64,000 bases of DNA from Lutraria lutraria (Eukaryota; Mollusca; Bivalvia; Venerida; Mactridae): NCBI GenBank assembly GCA_964023205.1, contig OZ026847.1, forward strand, positions 9,544,652 through 9,608,651, read 5' to 3'. Within the stretch, counting starts at the first letter, position 1. Every line of letters begins with the position of its first letter. The position numbers and the translations under genes were made by a program. Shown piece after piece: positions 28,001 through 38,550 of this stretch. Under the pieces are notes generated by a model. That model was not told the DNA's origin. It was given only the letters and a program-made list of their open reading frames with translations, and ran no database searches.

Positions 28001-30229
28001 ATAAAGCAATTTGAAATCAAAAGTTTTTGTGATCAACAGAAATAGAAATAAAATCAAACAGTGGTGGACTACTTTTATTGAATCACAGAACAGGGTTGAT
28101 GAATAAAATAAATTAGATACAAAAATCTTGGCCGAGAACTTTTCAATTGACTAAACTTAGCATTGAGTTTAACTCACACGAAGCCCGCCCTGCTAGCTCA
28201 GTGGTTAAAGCGTGTGCCTGATGATCGAGGGCTTGTGAGTTCGAACCCCAGTCGAGATATTACATCCTATGTTAAATTGTCCTTCACCTCTAAATTACAT
28301 GTATTTGGGGTAGCTTGGCAGAAGCTTGCGGATAGAATGTGGTTAGCACTGGTTAGGACCTAAATGAAGTCCAGGAAAGCTGGTTAGGATAACTGCCCGC
28401 CACGATATGACTGAAATAATGTTGAAAATGGCGTAAAACCCGATGAAACAAACAAATCAACTCACATGAGTAATTTCATTACTTTGATTTTAAACACGAA
28501 TCGCGCATAGAAAATATGACACTACTCACTTGCAATTGTTTTCGCAGACATCATGAAAGCATGAAATCATACCAAAAGTCTCGAATTAAATTTGTGTCAA
28601 CTTAATGGGCAACCTCATTCACGTCTCCACAAGCCAAGCACTGGCGAATCAAATGTTTGTTGTAAACATACCATTGGAAACTGACTGCAAATAGTTCCAA
28701 GACCATTCGTTCAGTCGATCTACGTCATACGAGGCCGTTTATTTAAGGTTACGAAAATGGCCAAGAAGTTACGATTGCTCTGTGGCCTGTTGTTGTAACG
28801 TGATGATCAAGAATACGAGATTACAAGAGAGTACAATGATTCCATCATACAGAAATCATAAATCGACACATTTAAAAGCACCACATAGGGAGAACAGATG
28901 CAATACACGATACGTTCATATAATGGTCGGATATCAGGGTCTGTATCAGTAATCAGTAATATACTAGTATAGTCAACTATATTTCAAGACTCCATGTTGA
29001 TCAGATCAATTATCACGTTCTGGTGTATGTCCTAGGGGAAATAATTAACAAGTCAGAACATGACTACTCTATGGATAGTGTTTTTAAAAGATCGCTTCGT
29101 CGTAATGTAATTTAATGAGTTTCAAACTTCCACATGGTATTTGTCAGTGATAATTGAATCACATATAAAATAAAGGTTTTGTTTATTATAGTGTAACCCC
29201 TACTGATGGGGCAGCCAAGTTGGCTTATGAGACATCTACATGTATATTTCGTTCGAACAGTAGTGACTGTACCTGCCCGAATCGCTTCTCTTTTCCCGGG
29301 CGCCTGGCTGAGATGGGACTACGGTTAGCATTGTTTAAGTAGCTGGCGGCTCACCAACCGACCGCATCAGTTCTAATCCAGCCTTCACTGGGGGTTTTAA
29401 CCTCCGATCTCCCACTCCGCAGGCGGATACATTAACCACTCGGGCACGGTTGCGGTTTTTAACGATTACAACCTGCGTACCGCGATACGTTTATATCATC
29501 CTTAAGATATCGTGATACGTATCGTATCGAATGAGTCGTGGGAATACACAGTTCCATTTAAGGTTTGAAGTTAATTAATTTGAGGTGTTAAGTAATGCCA
29601 ATCTAAGGGAAGTTCGAGGGCTCAGCGCAACACTATCGCAACTTGTTATTATTTCAATATGAGTTACGACACTGTTGCGTTGAGCCCTCGAGTTGCAATT
29701 TCATTGGATAATGTGAATCTGAATTCCGGACCATAGGAACAATTAAAGGACGGGATAGGGCGGCTTAACTCAAACAAGTTTTTGGCTGTAATGATTCCTG
29801 GAAGTGGTTATAACTGATTTTCCCCCATTTGTGATACATAATCTGAAATTACACCCCTCAGTCTAAAAGCGTTTCCTATTCACCTGAACTCCATTGCATT
29901 AGAGATTTACTGGGTGTATATGGAAGATTTTACCTGTTGCTACAACAGCTGGTTAGGACTTCCGGTGAAATTTCCCAGAATTCCAACTCCTTTAAAAACG
30001 CTCGTGGACAGGAAGTGGCCGGAATGTGAAGTTCCCCGGTCTGGTACCAGGCTATAAAAGCGGCAAATATGTCAGCTGGTCTGTCTATCTCCAAGACGCT
30101 TAGCTCAGATACCTCATCAGATAATAGTAGTCTCGACAATCCAGATGTTGGTCCGTTTTTCAACATTTCTTTACTGATTTTGAATAAATGTCCGCTAACA
30201 TCCAATTTAATTCTACTCTTTTTATCCAT
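22079..30229 (-). CDS. Voltage-gated potassium channel subunit, divergent Kv type
   Basis: Three exons on the minus strand (29934-30229, 24047-24209, 22079-23206) join in frame to 528 residues. Exon 1 is a BTB/T1 tetramerisation domain. It has the complete zinc motif H-x5-C-x20-C-C (H68, C74, C95, C96), which marks non-Shaker (Kv2-4 or silent) classes. Exon 2 is the T1-S1 linker, ending EIVEYNKASIPGK. Exon 3 holds S1 (about 154-174), an unusually long acidic S1-S2 loop of about 120 residues with four possible N-glycosylation sites, then S2 to S6. The selectivity filter TVGYGD (447-452) is intact. S4 reads EIFQMLRSLRLFRIVSNVK. A gapless alignment to Shaker gives R1 to E, R2 to Q, R3 to R5 basic and R6 to S. 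The S6 PVP hinge reads TVP. The cytoplasmic tail is only about 40 residues. The true start ATG is at 30229. Subfamily is unassigned; a modulatory subunit is possible. Confidence 0.92.
23252..23430. mobile_element. MITE, family 1, complete copy
   Basis: The left end TACAGTGCAACCTATCC and right end GGAGAGGTTGCACTGTA are inverted repeats flanked by TA. Internal phrases GTTGTTGCTCTAGAGAGG and AGTTAAATCGTGCAATAGGG recur at 41444-41666. It lies in the Kv intron 45 bases from the last exon's acceptor. Confidence 0.8.
23819..23864. repeat. Perfect 19-bp inverted repeat with 8-base loop
   Basis: The arms GCTTCTGGTTTCCTGATTA and TAATCAGGAAACCAGAAGC pair without mismatch around TAATACAT. It lies in the Kv intron between exons 2 and 3. 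It could fold as a hairpin in RNA. I see no evidence that it is a microRNA precursor, and it is short for one. Confidence 0.85.
26013..26223. mobile_element. MITE, family 2, palindromic
   Basis: The left end TACTGTAGTTTCATTTATTT with CGTTGGG is mirrored by CCAACGAAAATTAATGATTC and CACAGTA on the right. Repeated CGTGGATTT and AAATTCGTGG phrases inside extend the symmetry. It is about 211 bp with no ORF and ends 115 bases left of the Tc1 relic. Confidence 0.8.
26338..26742 (-). pseudogene. Tc1/mariner transposase relic, internally deleted
   Basis: Read on the minus strand, fragments follow the order of a Tc1-type transposase. First comes ATRQQDKYTVLSHL. Next are AAQTMRNRI and AGL-PRR (helix-turn-helix part). 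Then come SPDNYPIEHL and DLLKKRVREL (near the third acidic catalytic residue). The C-terminus is DGGYTQY before a stop at 26338. In-frame stops interrupt it, and about 600 bases of the middle, including the first catalytic Asp region, are missing relative to a usual gene of about 1 kb. It is non-functional and sits in the Kv channel intron. Confidence 0.8.
27685..27719. repeat. Simple repeat: T20 followed by (GAT)5
   Basis: A run of 20 T followed by five GAT triplets, in the Kv channel intron. Confidence 0.95.
28183..28459 (+). mobile_element. tRNA-derived SINE, family B
   Basis: The head GCCCGCCCTGCTAGCTCAGT with GGTTAAAGCG is box-A-like, and GAGTTCGAACCCC is box-B-like. A body follows, ending in AAACAAACAAATCAA. 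It is not a functional tRNA: the sequence after the head shows no acceptor-stem match. A head-only fragment lies at 61693-61748. Confidence 0.8.
29173..29455 (-). mobile_element. tRNA-derived SINE, family C, minus orientation
   Basis: This is the second copy of the 4283-4540 family. It shares the TTTGTTTATTATAGTGTAAC edge, GCAGCCAAGTTGGCTTATGA, TAGCTGGCGGCTCACCAA and the head seen as CACTCGGGCACGGTTG. It lies in Kv channel intron 1, close to exon 1. Confidence 0.75.
29614..29691. repeat. Imperfect inverted repeat, 30-base arms
   Basis: The left arm starts TCGAGGGCTCAGCGCAACAC. The right arm, read in reverse complement, starts TCGAGGGCTCAACGCAACAG. Four mismatches occur over 30 bases, with an 18-base centre. 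It is probably a very short MITE or the tip of one, 240 bases from Kv exon 1. Confidence 0.75.
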
Positions 30230-31129
30230 TTTCAAAACACTTTGAACAGCGTTACGTTCCTGATGTCACAATAATATAAATATTTCCTGCGTTTTTTTCG
30301 CGCTGTACGACACTTAACAGAATTCCGAATTATCATACATATGTAGTATAATTATTTCGACTGTTCGTGATTAACATCCACGGAAGTATTTGCGCGTAGA
30401 ACTGATTCAGAGAATTTTATGCACGCGCGTGTATTGATAGAACGTGAAAGTTTTCAGTGATTTATGCTTATACAATATAAACATTTCATCTCCAGTTCAG
30501 TACATAGACAACCTTACTTACATTTCTAAATGTTTGGTTTTTGTTCGCGTGTTCATTCCAATATGACGATTGCTCTTGACAGGTTTAAGTACGCACGCAT
30601 AACTTGAAGTTTTTTACATACATACAACAGTTACTGTCTGTGGATAAAACGTACGTCCGACTGATATGAAAAGTTCTCATTCAGAATAATACACAATAAA
30701 CTGATCATTGTATTCCATTATAGTTTGAACATCAGCGTTTAATAGTTTATACCGCGGAAAAAATCTTTTCTGGAATTCCTCGGGATTAGCCTCCGTCAAA
30801 TCACGGTATACATATATTCGAAACGTCCTGTATTTTCGTCAGGCTAAACGGAAATCTCGGTCATATCCGTGTCGACCCATCCGATATCAGTTCACAACTT
30901 CACTAAAAATCTCGATATTTTCCACGAAAATGCACGAGATATCATAATGAGTGTCGACCAATCAATTCTAAGCATCGCTTTTACACTTTTTTTTCAACAT
31001 GTTGTCAGCTGAAGTCAATTAGCAAATGAATTCTCTCTGGTATTCAATGATGTCTCTATTGTAACATTGTCGTATTCATTTTATACGAGTGTTTTATGGC
31101 ATAGGAAATCCATGGCCATGTCATTTGTA

Positions 31130-32722
31130 ACATGGTACACATCATTGAGACATGGTACACATCATTGACACACGGTACACATCTTTGAGACATTGTACAC
31201 ATCATTGAGATATGGTACACATCATTGAGATATCGTACACATCATTGAGATATGGTACACATCATTGAGATATGGTACACATCATTGAGATATGGTACAC
31301 ATCATTGAGATATGGTACACATCATTGAGATATGGTACACATCATTGAGACATGATACACATCATTGAGACATTGTACACATCATTGAGACATGATACAC
31401 ATCATTGAGACATGGTACACATCATTGAGACATGGTACACATCATTGAGACATGGTATACATCGTTGAGACATTGTACACATCATTGGGACGTGGTACAC
31501 ATCATTGAGACATGGTACACATCATTGAGATATGGTACACATCGTTGAGATATGGTATACATCATTGAGATATGGTTCACATCATTGAGATATGGTACAC
31601 ATCGTTGAGACAAGGTATACTTCATTGAGATATGGTACAAATCATTGAGATATGGTACACATCGTTGAGATATGGTACACATCGTTGAGACATGGTATAC
31701 ATCATTGAGATATGGTTCACATCATTGAGATATGGTACACATCGTTGAGACAAGGTATACTTCATTGAGATATGGTTCACATCATTGAGATATGGTACAC
31801 ATCGTTGAGACATGGTACACATCATTGAGATATGGTACACATCATTGAGACATGGTATACATCATTGAGATATGGTACAAATCATTGAGACGTTGTACAC
31901 ATCATTGAGATATGGTACACATCATTGAGACATGGTATACATCATTGAGACATGGTACACATCATTGAGATATGGTACACATCATTGAGATATGGTACAC
32001 ATCATTGAGATATGGTACACATCATTGAGACATGGTATACATCATTGAGACATTGTACACATCATTGAGATATGGCACACATCATTGAGACATGGTACAC
32101 ATCATTGAGACATGGTACACATCATTTGAAACTTGGTATACATCATTGAGATATGGTATACATCATTGAGACATGGTACACATCATTGAGACATGGTATA
32201 CATCATTGAGACATGGTACACATCATTGAGACATGGTACACATCATTGAGACATGGTACACATCATTGAGACATGGTACACATCATTGAGACATGGTACA
32301 CATCATTGAGATATGGTACACATCATTTGAAACTTGGTAAACATCATTGAGATATGGTATACATCATTGAGACATGGTACACATCATTGAGACATGGTAT
32401 ACATCATTGAGACATGGTACACATCTTTGAGACATTGTACACATCATTGAGATATGGTACACATCATTGAGATATCGTACACATCATTGAGATATGGTAC
32501 ACATCATTGAGATATGGTACACATCATTGAGATATGGTACACATCATTGAGATATGGTACACATCATTGAGATATGGTACACATCATTGAGATATGGTAC
32601 ACATCATTGAGACATGGTACACATCATTGAGATATGGTACACATCATTGAGACATGGTACACATCATTGACACATGGTACACATCATTTGAAACTTGGTA
32701 TACATCATTGTGACATGGTACA
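31130..32722. repeat. Minisatellite, 20-bp unit, about 80 copies
   Basis: The unit is ACATCATTGAGAYATGGTAC, with C/T changes at a few positions. Three 22-bp-like variants containing CATTTGAAACTTGG occur near 32124, 32326 and 32686. A rare unit (CATCTTTGAGACATTG) followed by the same variant order occurs at 31181 and again at 32423, so part of the array was duplicated as a block. It ends about 670 bases before the first lectin gene. Confidence 0.97.
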
Positions 32723-33392
32723 TAAAACAAAATGTACATATACAGTCAATTATATTAACATGCCTTAAAGGTTATTTTTATAAATATGAATAAAATAGAA
32801 ATATACTGATAAAATATATCCAGAAAGTAAACTATTTGTTGTACTAGTACTTGTCATACAAAACACTCGCCCTGTATATGTTTATTTGATTATGTTGTAT
32901 GTATACTCATTGTATGCAAACAAGACGAAGTACTTTTGTATACGTCTGAAATAAAAAAAAGTTGTTCTGTTCTGTTAATATACAGCAACCCCTCAGTTGG
33001 CGACCTCTTCAACAGAAAGACCAAATCCTTACAAAGTTCCACGGCGTTTGTCTAAAGAAAAGTGCGTATTTCTCAGTTACGGAAATGCCCGAGTAGATAC
33101 GATTGATTTCCGCCATGTATCCTCATCCAGATGACATGACCACTTCAAAACTAAGGCCGGCTTTTCGGGTCGCAAAGGTGGTTTAAATATCGAGATTTTA
33201 GCATATTGGAATAATAAATGAATTGTTTGTTGTATTGCGGCACCCATGTGACATGACCTGCGTCCTTGACATGAACACGTGCATTACTGATAACTTAATT
33301 ACTAAGTACTATATATGAGAAAAGTTAAGATTTTAAGACAGTCGACCATTAGATAGGAGACTTTAAAATAAGCATTTATAAATATCTACAAG

Positions 33393-35253
33393 ATGAGTTT
33401 CGTCCCGTATGTTATGTTCGGACTTTTCGGATTAATTATGACAGGTTTGTGAGACACGTTTTTTATATGAAATCTTAGGCCAGGTGAGAATATTGGTCCT
33501 ATAGATGCCAGGTGAGAATATTAAATCTGTAATCTATATGCCCTTCAATATGACATACTTGCCAACTTTGACCAGATTTTAGAGTGTTGAGACCATAGAA
33601 CCTATTCTATTTGATAGAACTCATAATAAGAATAAAACCCGAAACGCTTAAAAAATTTAAAATAGTGTGATTCTTGCTAAATCTTTTTCTTGGTTCTCCG
33701 GATTCGAGATGCCGCTTTCAGAAAGTTCTGCAGTTTATCGCGCGTTTAGTAATTCATGCACTAGATTATTATATTAAAAAGCAGTGTAGAAAATATCTTA
33801 CTAGTTCAGTCATCGATGTTATAAACGCTTGAGTATGACTTACAAACTCATAAACATGACTGTTCCAAGTTCAGATTGCGACTCAAGTCAGGATGTTTTA
33901 CAACATTGGTCTGAGATGGAATCTCCTCTATACTCGGAAAATATACTCCACAAATAATTAATTAATTGAAAAATGGCGCGTATATCCCCTTCTATTTAAC
34001 ATACAAATCCAAATCAGTCCAATAACAAAAAAATACATATTTCGACAGTAAGAAGTCAGAGCTTAGCGAACTGCCCGGATGGTTGGACTCGTTTCCATGA
34101 CTCCTGTTACTACGTTGGATATGAGCAAAGGTTGAACTTCGTAGAGGCAGTGGTGAGCTCAGTTTAGACTTACATTATATATACGTGTATATGTTAAATC
34201 ATGCCACGGTAACAAGAACGATACGTTGGCCGAAGAATTTCCATCGCAAGTCATATTTGTCACGTTTGATCATTGTACAAATATTAAAGTAGCGGTGTGC
34301 CGAACATAAGGTGTGGTTTATAATTGACTAATTAAAATCGTTCGTATTACTTATTTTCTTATCAATGTTTTCTAAGTATCATGCCTTGCACATCGTTTAG
34401 CATTGAAATCATCAAGTAATTATCCAATCCACTTAAAAGCGAGCACGGTATGTTGCTAACAATTCATTTACTCATGCATCCTGATGTATTGTTTTTATTT
34501 TACAGCACTTTTGTCAACAACATCACGGGCATTTGATAAACATAGATACTGCACTTGAAAATGCCTTTATTAAGGATTTACTCAAGAAGACTCACGGTTA
34601 TATCTCAACTTATTAAATTCAAATAAAAATCAAGATACAGAAACTGTATCTCTTTTATTTAAATTCCATTATCATTGTATTACATGGGATCAAAGTATAG
34701 TATTTTAATGAAAATCGGTGTTCTAGTATTGTTCACGATTATTCTTCATTATTGTATGTAATTGGTAAATCATTTTGATTAAGATTATCCTTTGTTGAAT
34801 GTTGTTCAACTCTTGGACATTTCAGCAACTGGCTATGTATGGTTGGGACTTACAGACATGAACATTGAAGGTGTTTGGCAATGGTATTCAAATGATGAGA
34901 TAGCAAAATACCTAGACTGGTTTCCCGGAGAGCCAGATGGCCAATCCAAACATGCCAATGAGGATTGTGCTGATTTTGAAGAACCGTTATACATGTGGCA
35001 TGACGTCCCCTGTTCAAGAACTCGACATCCACTATGTGAAATAAAGTATGAATTACAAACTGTTTCTTATCTTTTCTCGCCCGTAAATAAGTTGCATGTA
35101 TATGTAGTTTGACAAATACAAAATTTAAAAAAAAATGTAGTAAACTAGATAATAACTGTAAGATTTTAACGCTTTAATTAATTGATAAATAAATTGATTT
35201 GTTAATTTATTTATTTCAGTATGAATGACGAAGTGACTGGTACTGTCGGATAG
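33393..35253 (+). CDS. Secreted C-type lectin, copy A (EPD type)
   Basis: Five exons (33393-33444, 34049-34152, 34506-34596, 34826-35045, 35220-35253) give 166 residues. Exon 1 encodes a hydrophobic signal peptide. The rest is a single C-type lectin domain with the six standard cysteines (in NCPDGW, DSCYY, HFCQQ, EDCA, VPC and PLCE). The WLGLTD and EGVW motifs are present. The ligand tripeptide is EPD (118-120) where EPN would favour mannose and QPD galactose. E128 of the EDC motif is kept. The WND motif reads WHD (140-142). The domain is followed by a short acidic tail ending GTVG. In bivalves such proteins commonly act in the haemolymph or mucus to bind microbes or food particles; that role is inference. 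Exon lengths equal those of copy B. The exon 4 donor could be read through to an alternative tail. Confidence 0.9.
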
Positions 35254-38060
35254 AAACATTTGACTTAATCTGCCGAATGAAAATAAATTATTTTAGAGAT
35301 AAGTGTATTACTATAACTGCATGTAAAAAGAAAGTAAAAAGGAAATCAAAGTGAATGATGCATTGAATGATGCATGTAGTAATTTCCACCAAACCAGAAT
35401 GTCTACATAGTCATATAATATAAAATTCCATCATGTAACACACGAGCAAACAAACAACAACAAAGAAACACAGTAAAATGGAATAAAAACACCAAAATTC
35501 TCCACATTCCGACTTATAAACTGATCAGCTATATGACAATGCTGGCCACTTAATATATATGGAACAATTCGACCTACTCTAATGTCTTTATCTATCTACG
35601 TTAGATGTTCCAAGTTCTGCCCTTAACGTACGTCTGACATCCTAACAGTTTATCAGTTTGATTGTGTGAAAAAAAACACTTATAAAAAAGCATTTCTGTC
35701 AAGCGGTCTCCGAGCCTGTGAAGTTTCGACTTAGTTCTAAAATCACAGATAACGTCCATATTTATTAATCACAAAATTGACGTCATTCGAGTTGGATTGA
35801 TAAAGATTTGCTCAGATATATATTCATTCTATAATTCAGATGATAAAAATAAAATAATATTTAATAACAGAGCCCAGACAGGGCATCAGACAAAAAAACA
35901 CATTGGCGTGGAGCTAATTGTGCCCAATAAACTTATTTACAGAAACAAAAAGAGGCCGAAAGCTTCTATTCTCGTAGAAGGGAAATCGATATTTTTATTT
36001 TAAATAGTTGGACTTTCTTCCAATAATGAATATAATGTCTGTAAAATGGTTCAAATCAAAAGCCATATTTACAAAGCTTGGAACTAGCAGTTTAGATACG
36101 ATCACGGTTAGTTTTAGCAGCAACATAATTATTGTTCCTCCCATGCTGACTAGGGTGCAGGCAGAAATAATCGAATCCTTAAATGTGACAGATACGGTAA
36201 TATTAACTACATGTAATTTAACATGGACGATTGCGTGGCATTTTCAGTAGTAACAATTGCGATCTGTTGCATAGATTTCTAAATGTAAAAGTCTGGAACT
36301 AATTAGTATGTTTCCCTGTAGTATTGTAATTAAAGTTGAAATGCAGGAAACAAATATTTACATTTTCAATACAAATACGCAGACGATGTGAATGACTTTA
36401 TTTCCATCGCAAAAAATGGTTAATTGGTTTCACATACGTCTATACAAACCAATGAGTGCATAGTCATACCCAGATAGTTTAAAGTACGTACATGATAAAA
36501 TAATATTGTTGTTATTTTCTTGGAATTAAAGATTTATGTTTACAGGTAAATGTTTAACAGACCCACTGAAATTACCACTTCAATAAGTCACACGGTTTAT
36601 GTAGAAAAGAAAAAAAAGAGTTAAGACCAATTATCATGAAAATATTTACACATATTCATCCTGAAGATTGGAAACCCAAGATAACTCCAATTTGGCCTAA
36701 TGATGGGTTGAAAACCAGGTGTCTGTCAGAGCAGACAGATAAAAGAGCAATCCAATAATCCATTAAATATCGCTTCTAAGCCAAGCCAGAGAATTCTGAA
36801 GTCTAAATATTCTGTAGCATGTGCATCTCTCATGATGTTTATAAATTGTCGAAGTAGGAACAATTCATTTCTTTGAAGTGTTTTTAGGAATAAATTAAGC
36901 ATTTATGACTTCCATCGACAAATCAAAGTACTTAAAGTATTCATGTAATGCGATTTTTGAATTGACGCAACCTTTGATATGTTTTACAACATATGTATCT
37001 TTACAAAAATATTCATCAATACTTCTTACTTATCACCTGAAATAAATAACTATTTCTTTGATTGACGTCAATCTAAAGATATTCTTGACTGTGTCCTTAC
37101 TTAGATTTACGTTTAAACTGGTTCCCGTTCCATGTTGCAGTACAGACATCCACGGGTACCAGTTTAATCTACATTTTGGTCAGAACATAGATTAGTCCGC
37201 ATTGAAAAATACATGGTGAACAAAGACAAATAATTATACTAAATGATTTTTTTTCGAAATATTGATTATTCTGATCATTGTTTGCAGATTCTTCGTTTCG
37301 ATTTACTTTGGTATACAAACTTCTGGATAGTGTTCGTATGATTTACTTGATAGCCATCGGACTACATTGGTACGCGTATGCATTTGTTGTTCTCAGGCCC
37401 ATATGCAGATAGAAACGGCGACATAGAAATGTGATAAATCGCCTTCCAAAAACGGTCTCCATGCGAGACGGTTACAAAAATTATTAAGCCGAAAAATAAT
37501 TGCAAGTTTCGTCACATATCTAGCTCAAATCTCCCAATATTTTTTCTGTTTATTTCGTAACATTTTGTCATGTGTGAACGTAAATATATTTCATTACATT
37601 AATGATTTTGTACGCCAACAATTATATCAAACAGTTAATTGTATACTTGACATTTTATCATCATTAATTATTGAATAGTATTAATTGTATACGGTGGCAT
37701 TTGAGCATACATCGTTTTAAGCACAACATTGAGATTTGTGCTGAAAAATCAAGTTGGTAACCATGACACTGACTTACACAAGAGCTTCAGAATTTCCAAA
37801 ATCCTGTGAAGAAAGTACCATATGTGCTCGCTTTTCGTTTTCGATTACCCATACTTTTTATCGTCAACTTTCGAATCACATTATTTGTGGTTATTATGTT
37901 GGCTAATTTATGTCATGTCTTATTTTCGCATTTTCGCCACAACAAAGCGAATATGCGAAAAAGCGAAAATATGGCATGGCACAAATCAGCCACCGTAGGT
38001 TAAACTGTTAGTTGCTTGTGTTGTAAAATGATTAATTCTAGATCGATCATGATGATAAAT
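35254..38060. other. Gap after lectin copy A
   Basis: A likely poly(A) signal AATAAA for copy A is at 35282-35287. The rest is AT-rich sequence without recognisable exons. Two short plus-strand open frames (35797-36003, 36008-36250) show no domain, splice pattern or homologous copy near the other lectins. I see no element with clear ends. Confidence 0.5.
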
Positions 38061-38157
38061 ATACAGTAACCCCTCAGTTAGCGACCACCTTAATATTAAA
38101 ACAAACTGTTTTCTAACCGTGTTGCCATATTTCCTCTGCTAGATGGTCAGACATTAT

Positions 38158-38270
38158 TAAAATAAGACCGACTTTTCACCATCTTTAAAAATAAGACCGT
38201 CTTTTGACCATCCTTGAAAACTAAGTCCGACCTTTGACCATCTTTAAAAATTAAGACTGACATTGACCAC
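38158..38270. repeat. Tandem repeat, 30-bp unit, four diverged copies
   Basis: Units start near 38164, 38193, 38223 and 38253 with AAGACCGACTTTTGACCATC followed by TTTAAAAAT. It lies just left of the 37-bp satellite. Confidence 0.75.
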
Positions 38271-38550
38271 TTAAGAAATCAATGACCTACAAGTACAAAT
38301 GTTGCTGCTGAGACAGCAATTGGGAAGCACCGCGCAAAACAATGCGTGTTAGCCTTTGAAATGAGTAAACACAGGCCATTTACTATTTGGGTGTTTGACC
38401 TTAAATCAAATATTTTAAGATCATGTTGTACTGTATAATCATTTGGTATGCACTGTCCATGACTGACCAGTAAATACGCATACCTTTGAAATATGTGGAT
38501 TAAAAAGATTAACATATTTAGCAATAATTCAGTATGCGGGAATAATTGGT

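Larger units (their letters stand above)
24210..29933. other. Kv channel intron 1 (5.7 kb)
   Basis: The intron between the T1-domain exon and the linker exon. It holds a MITE, a Tc1 transposase relic, two SINEs, a T-run with GAT repeats, a 30-base inverted repeat, and a run of short ATC/CAT-rich sequence near 24970-25085. No further channel exon is needed or seen. Confidence 0.8.

Noticed and set aside
28183..28260. Functional tRNA gene
   Set aside because: A and B boxes are present, but the acceptor stem cannot close and the sequence runs into a SINE body. The same applies to the heads at 59272, 62106, 46312 and the minus-strand copies.
30230..30235. Kv channel start two codons upstream of 30229
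   Set aside because: That start would be a TTG codon. The ATG at 30227-30229 is the first true start and fits the T1 domain. Likewise TTG at 23188 is not a start: the exon opens at 23206 after a CAG acceptor.
31482..31840. Minus-strand open frames with repeated CVPYLNDV-like peptides
   Set aside because: They come from the 20-bp minisatellite (three units make 60 bases and keep a frame open by chance). There is no start context, splice site or codon constraint.
35797..36250. Two consecutive plus-strand open frames
   Set aside because: They are AT-rich with no domain, no splice logic and no paralogous match in the lectin units.
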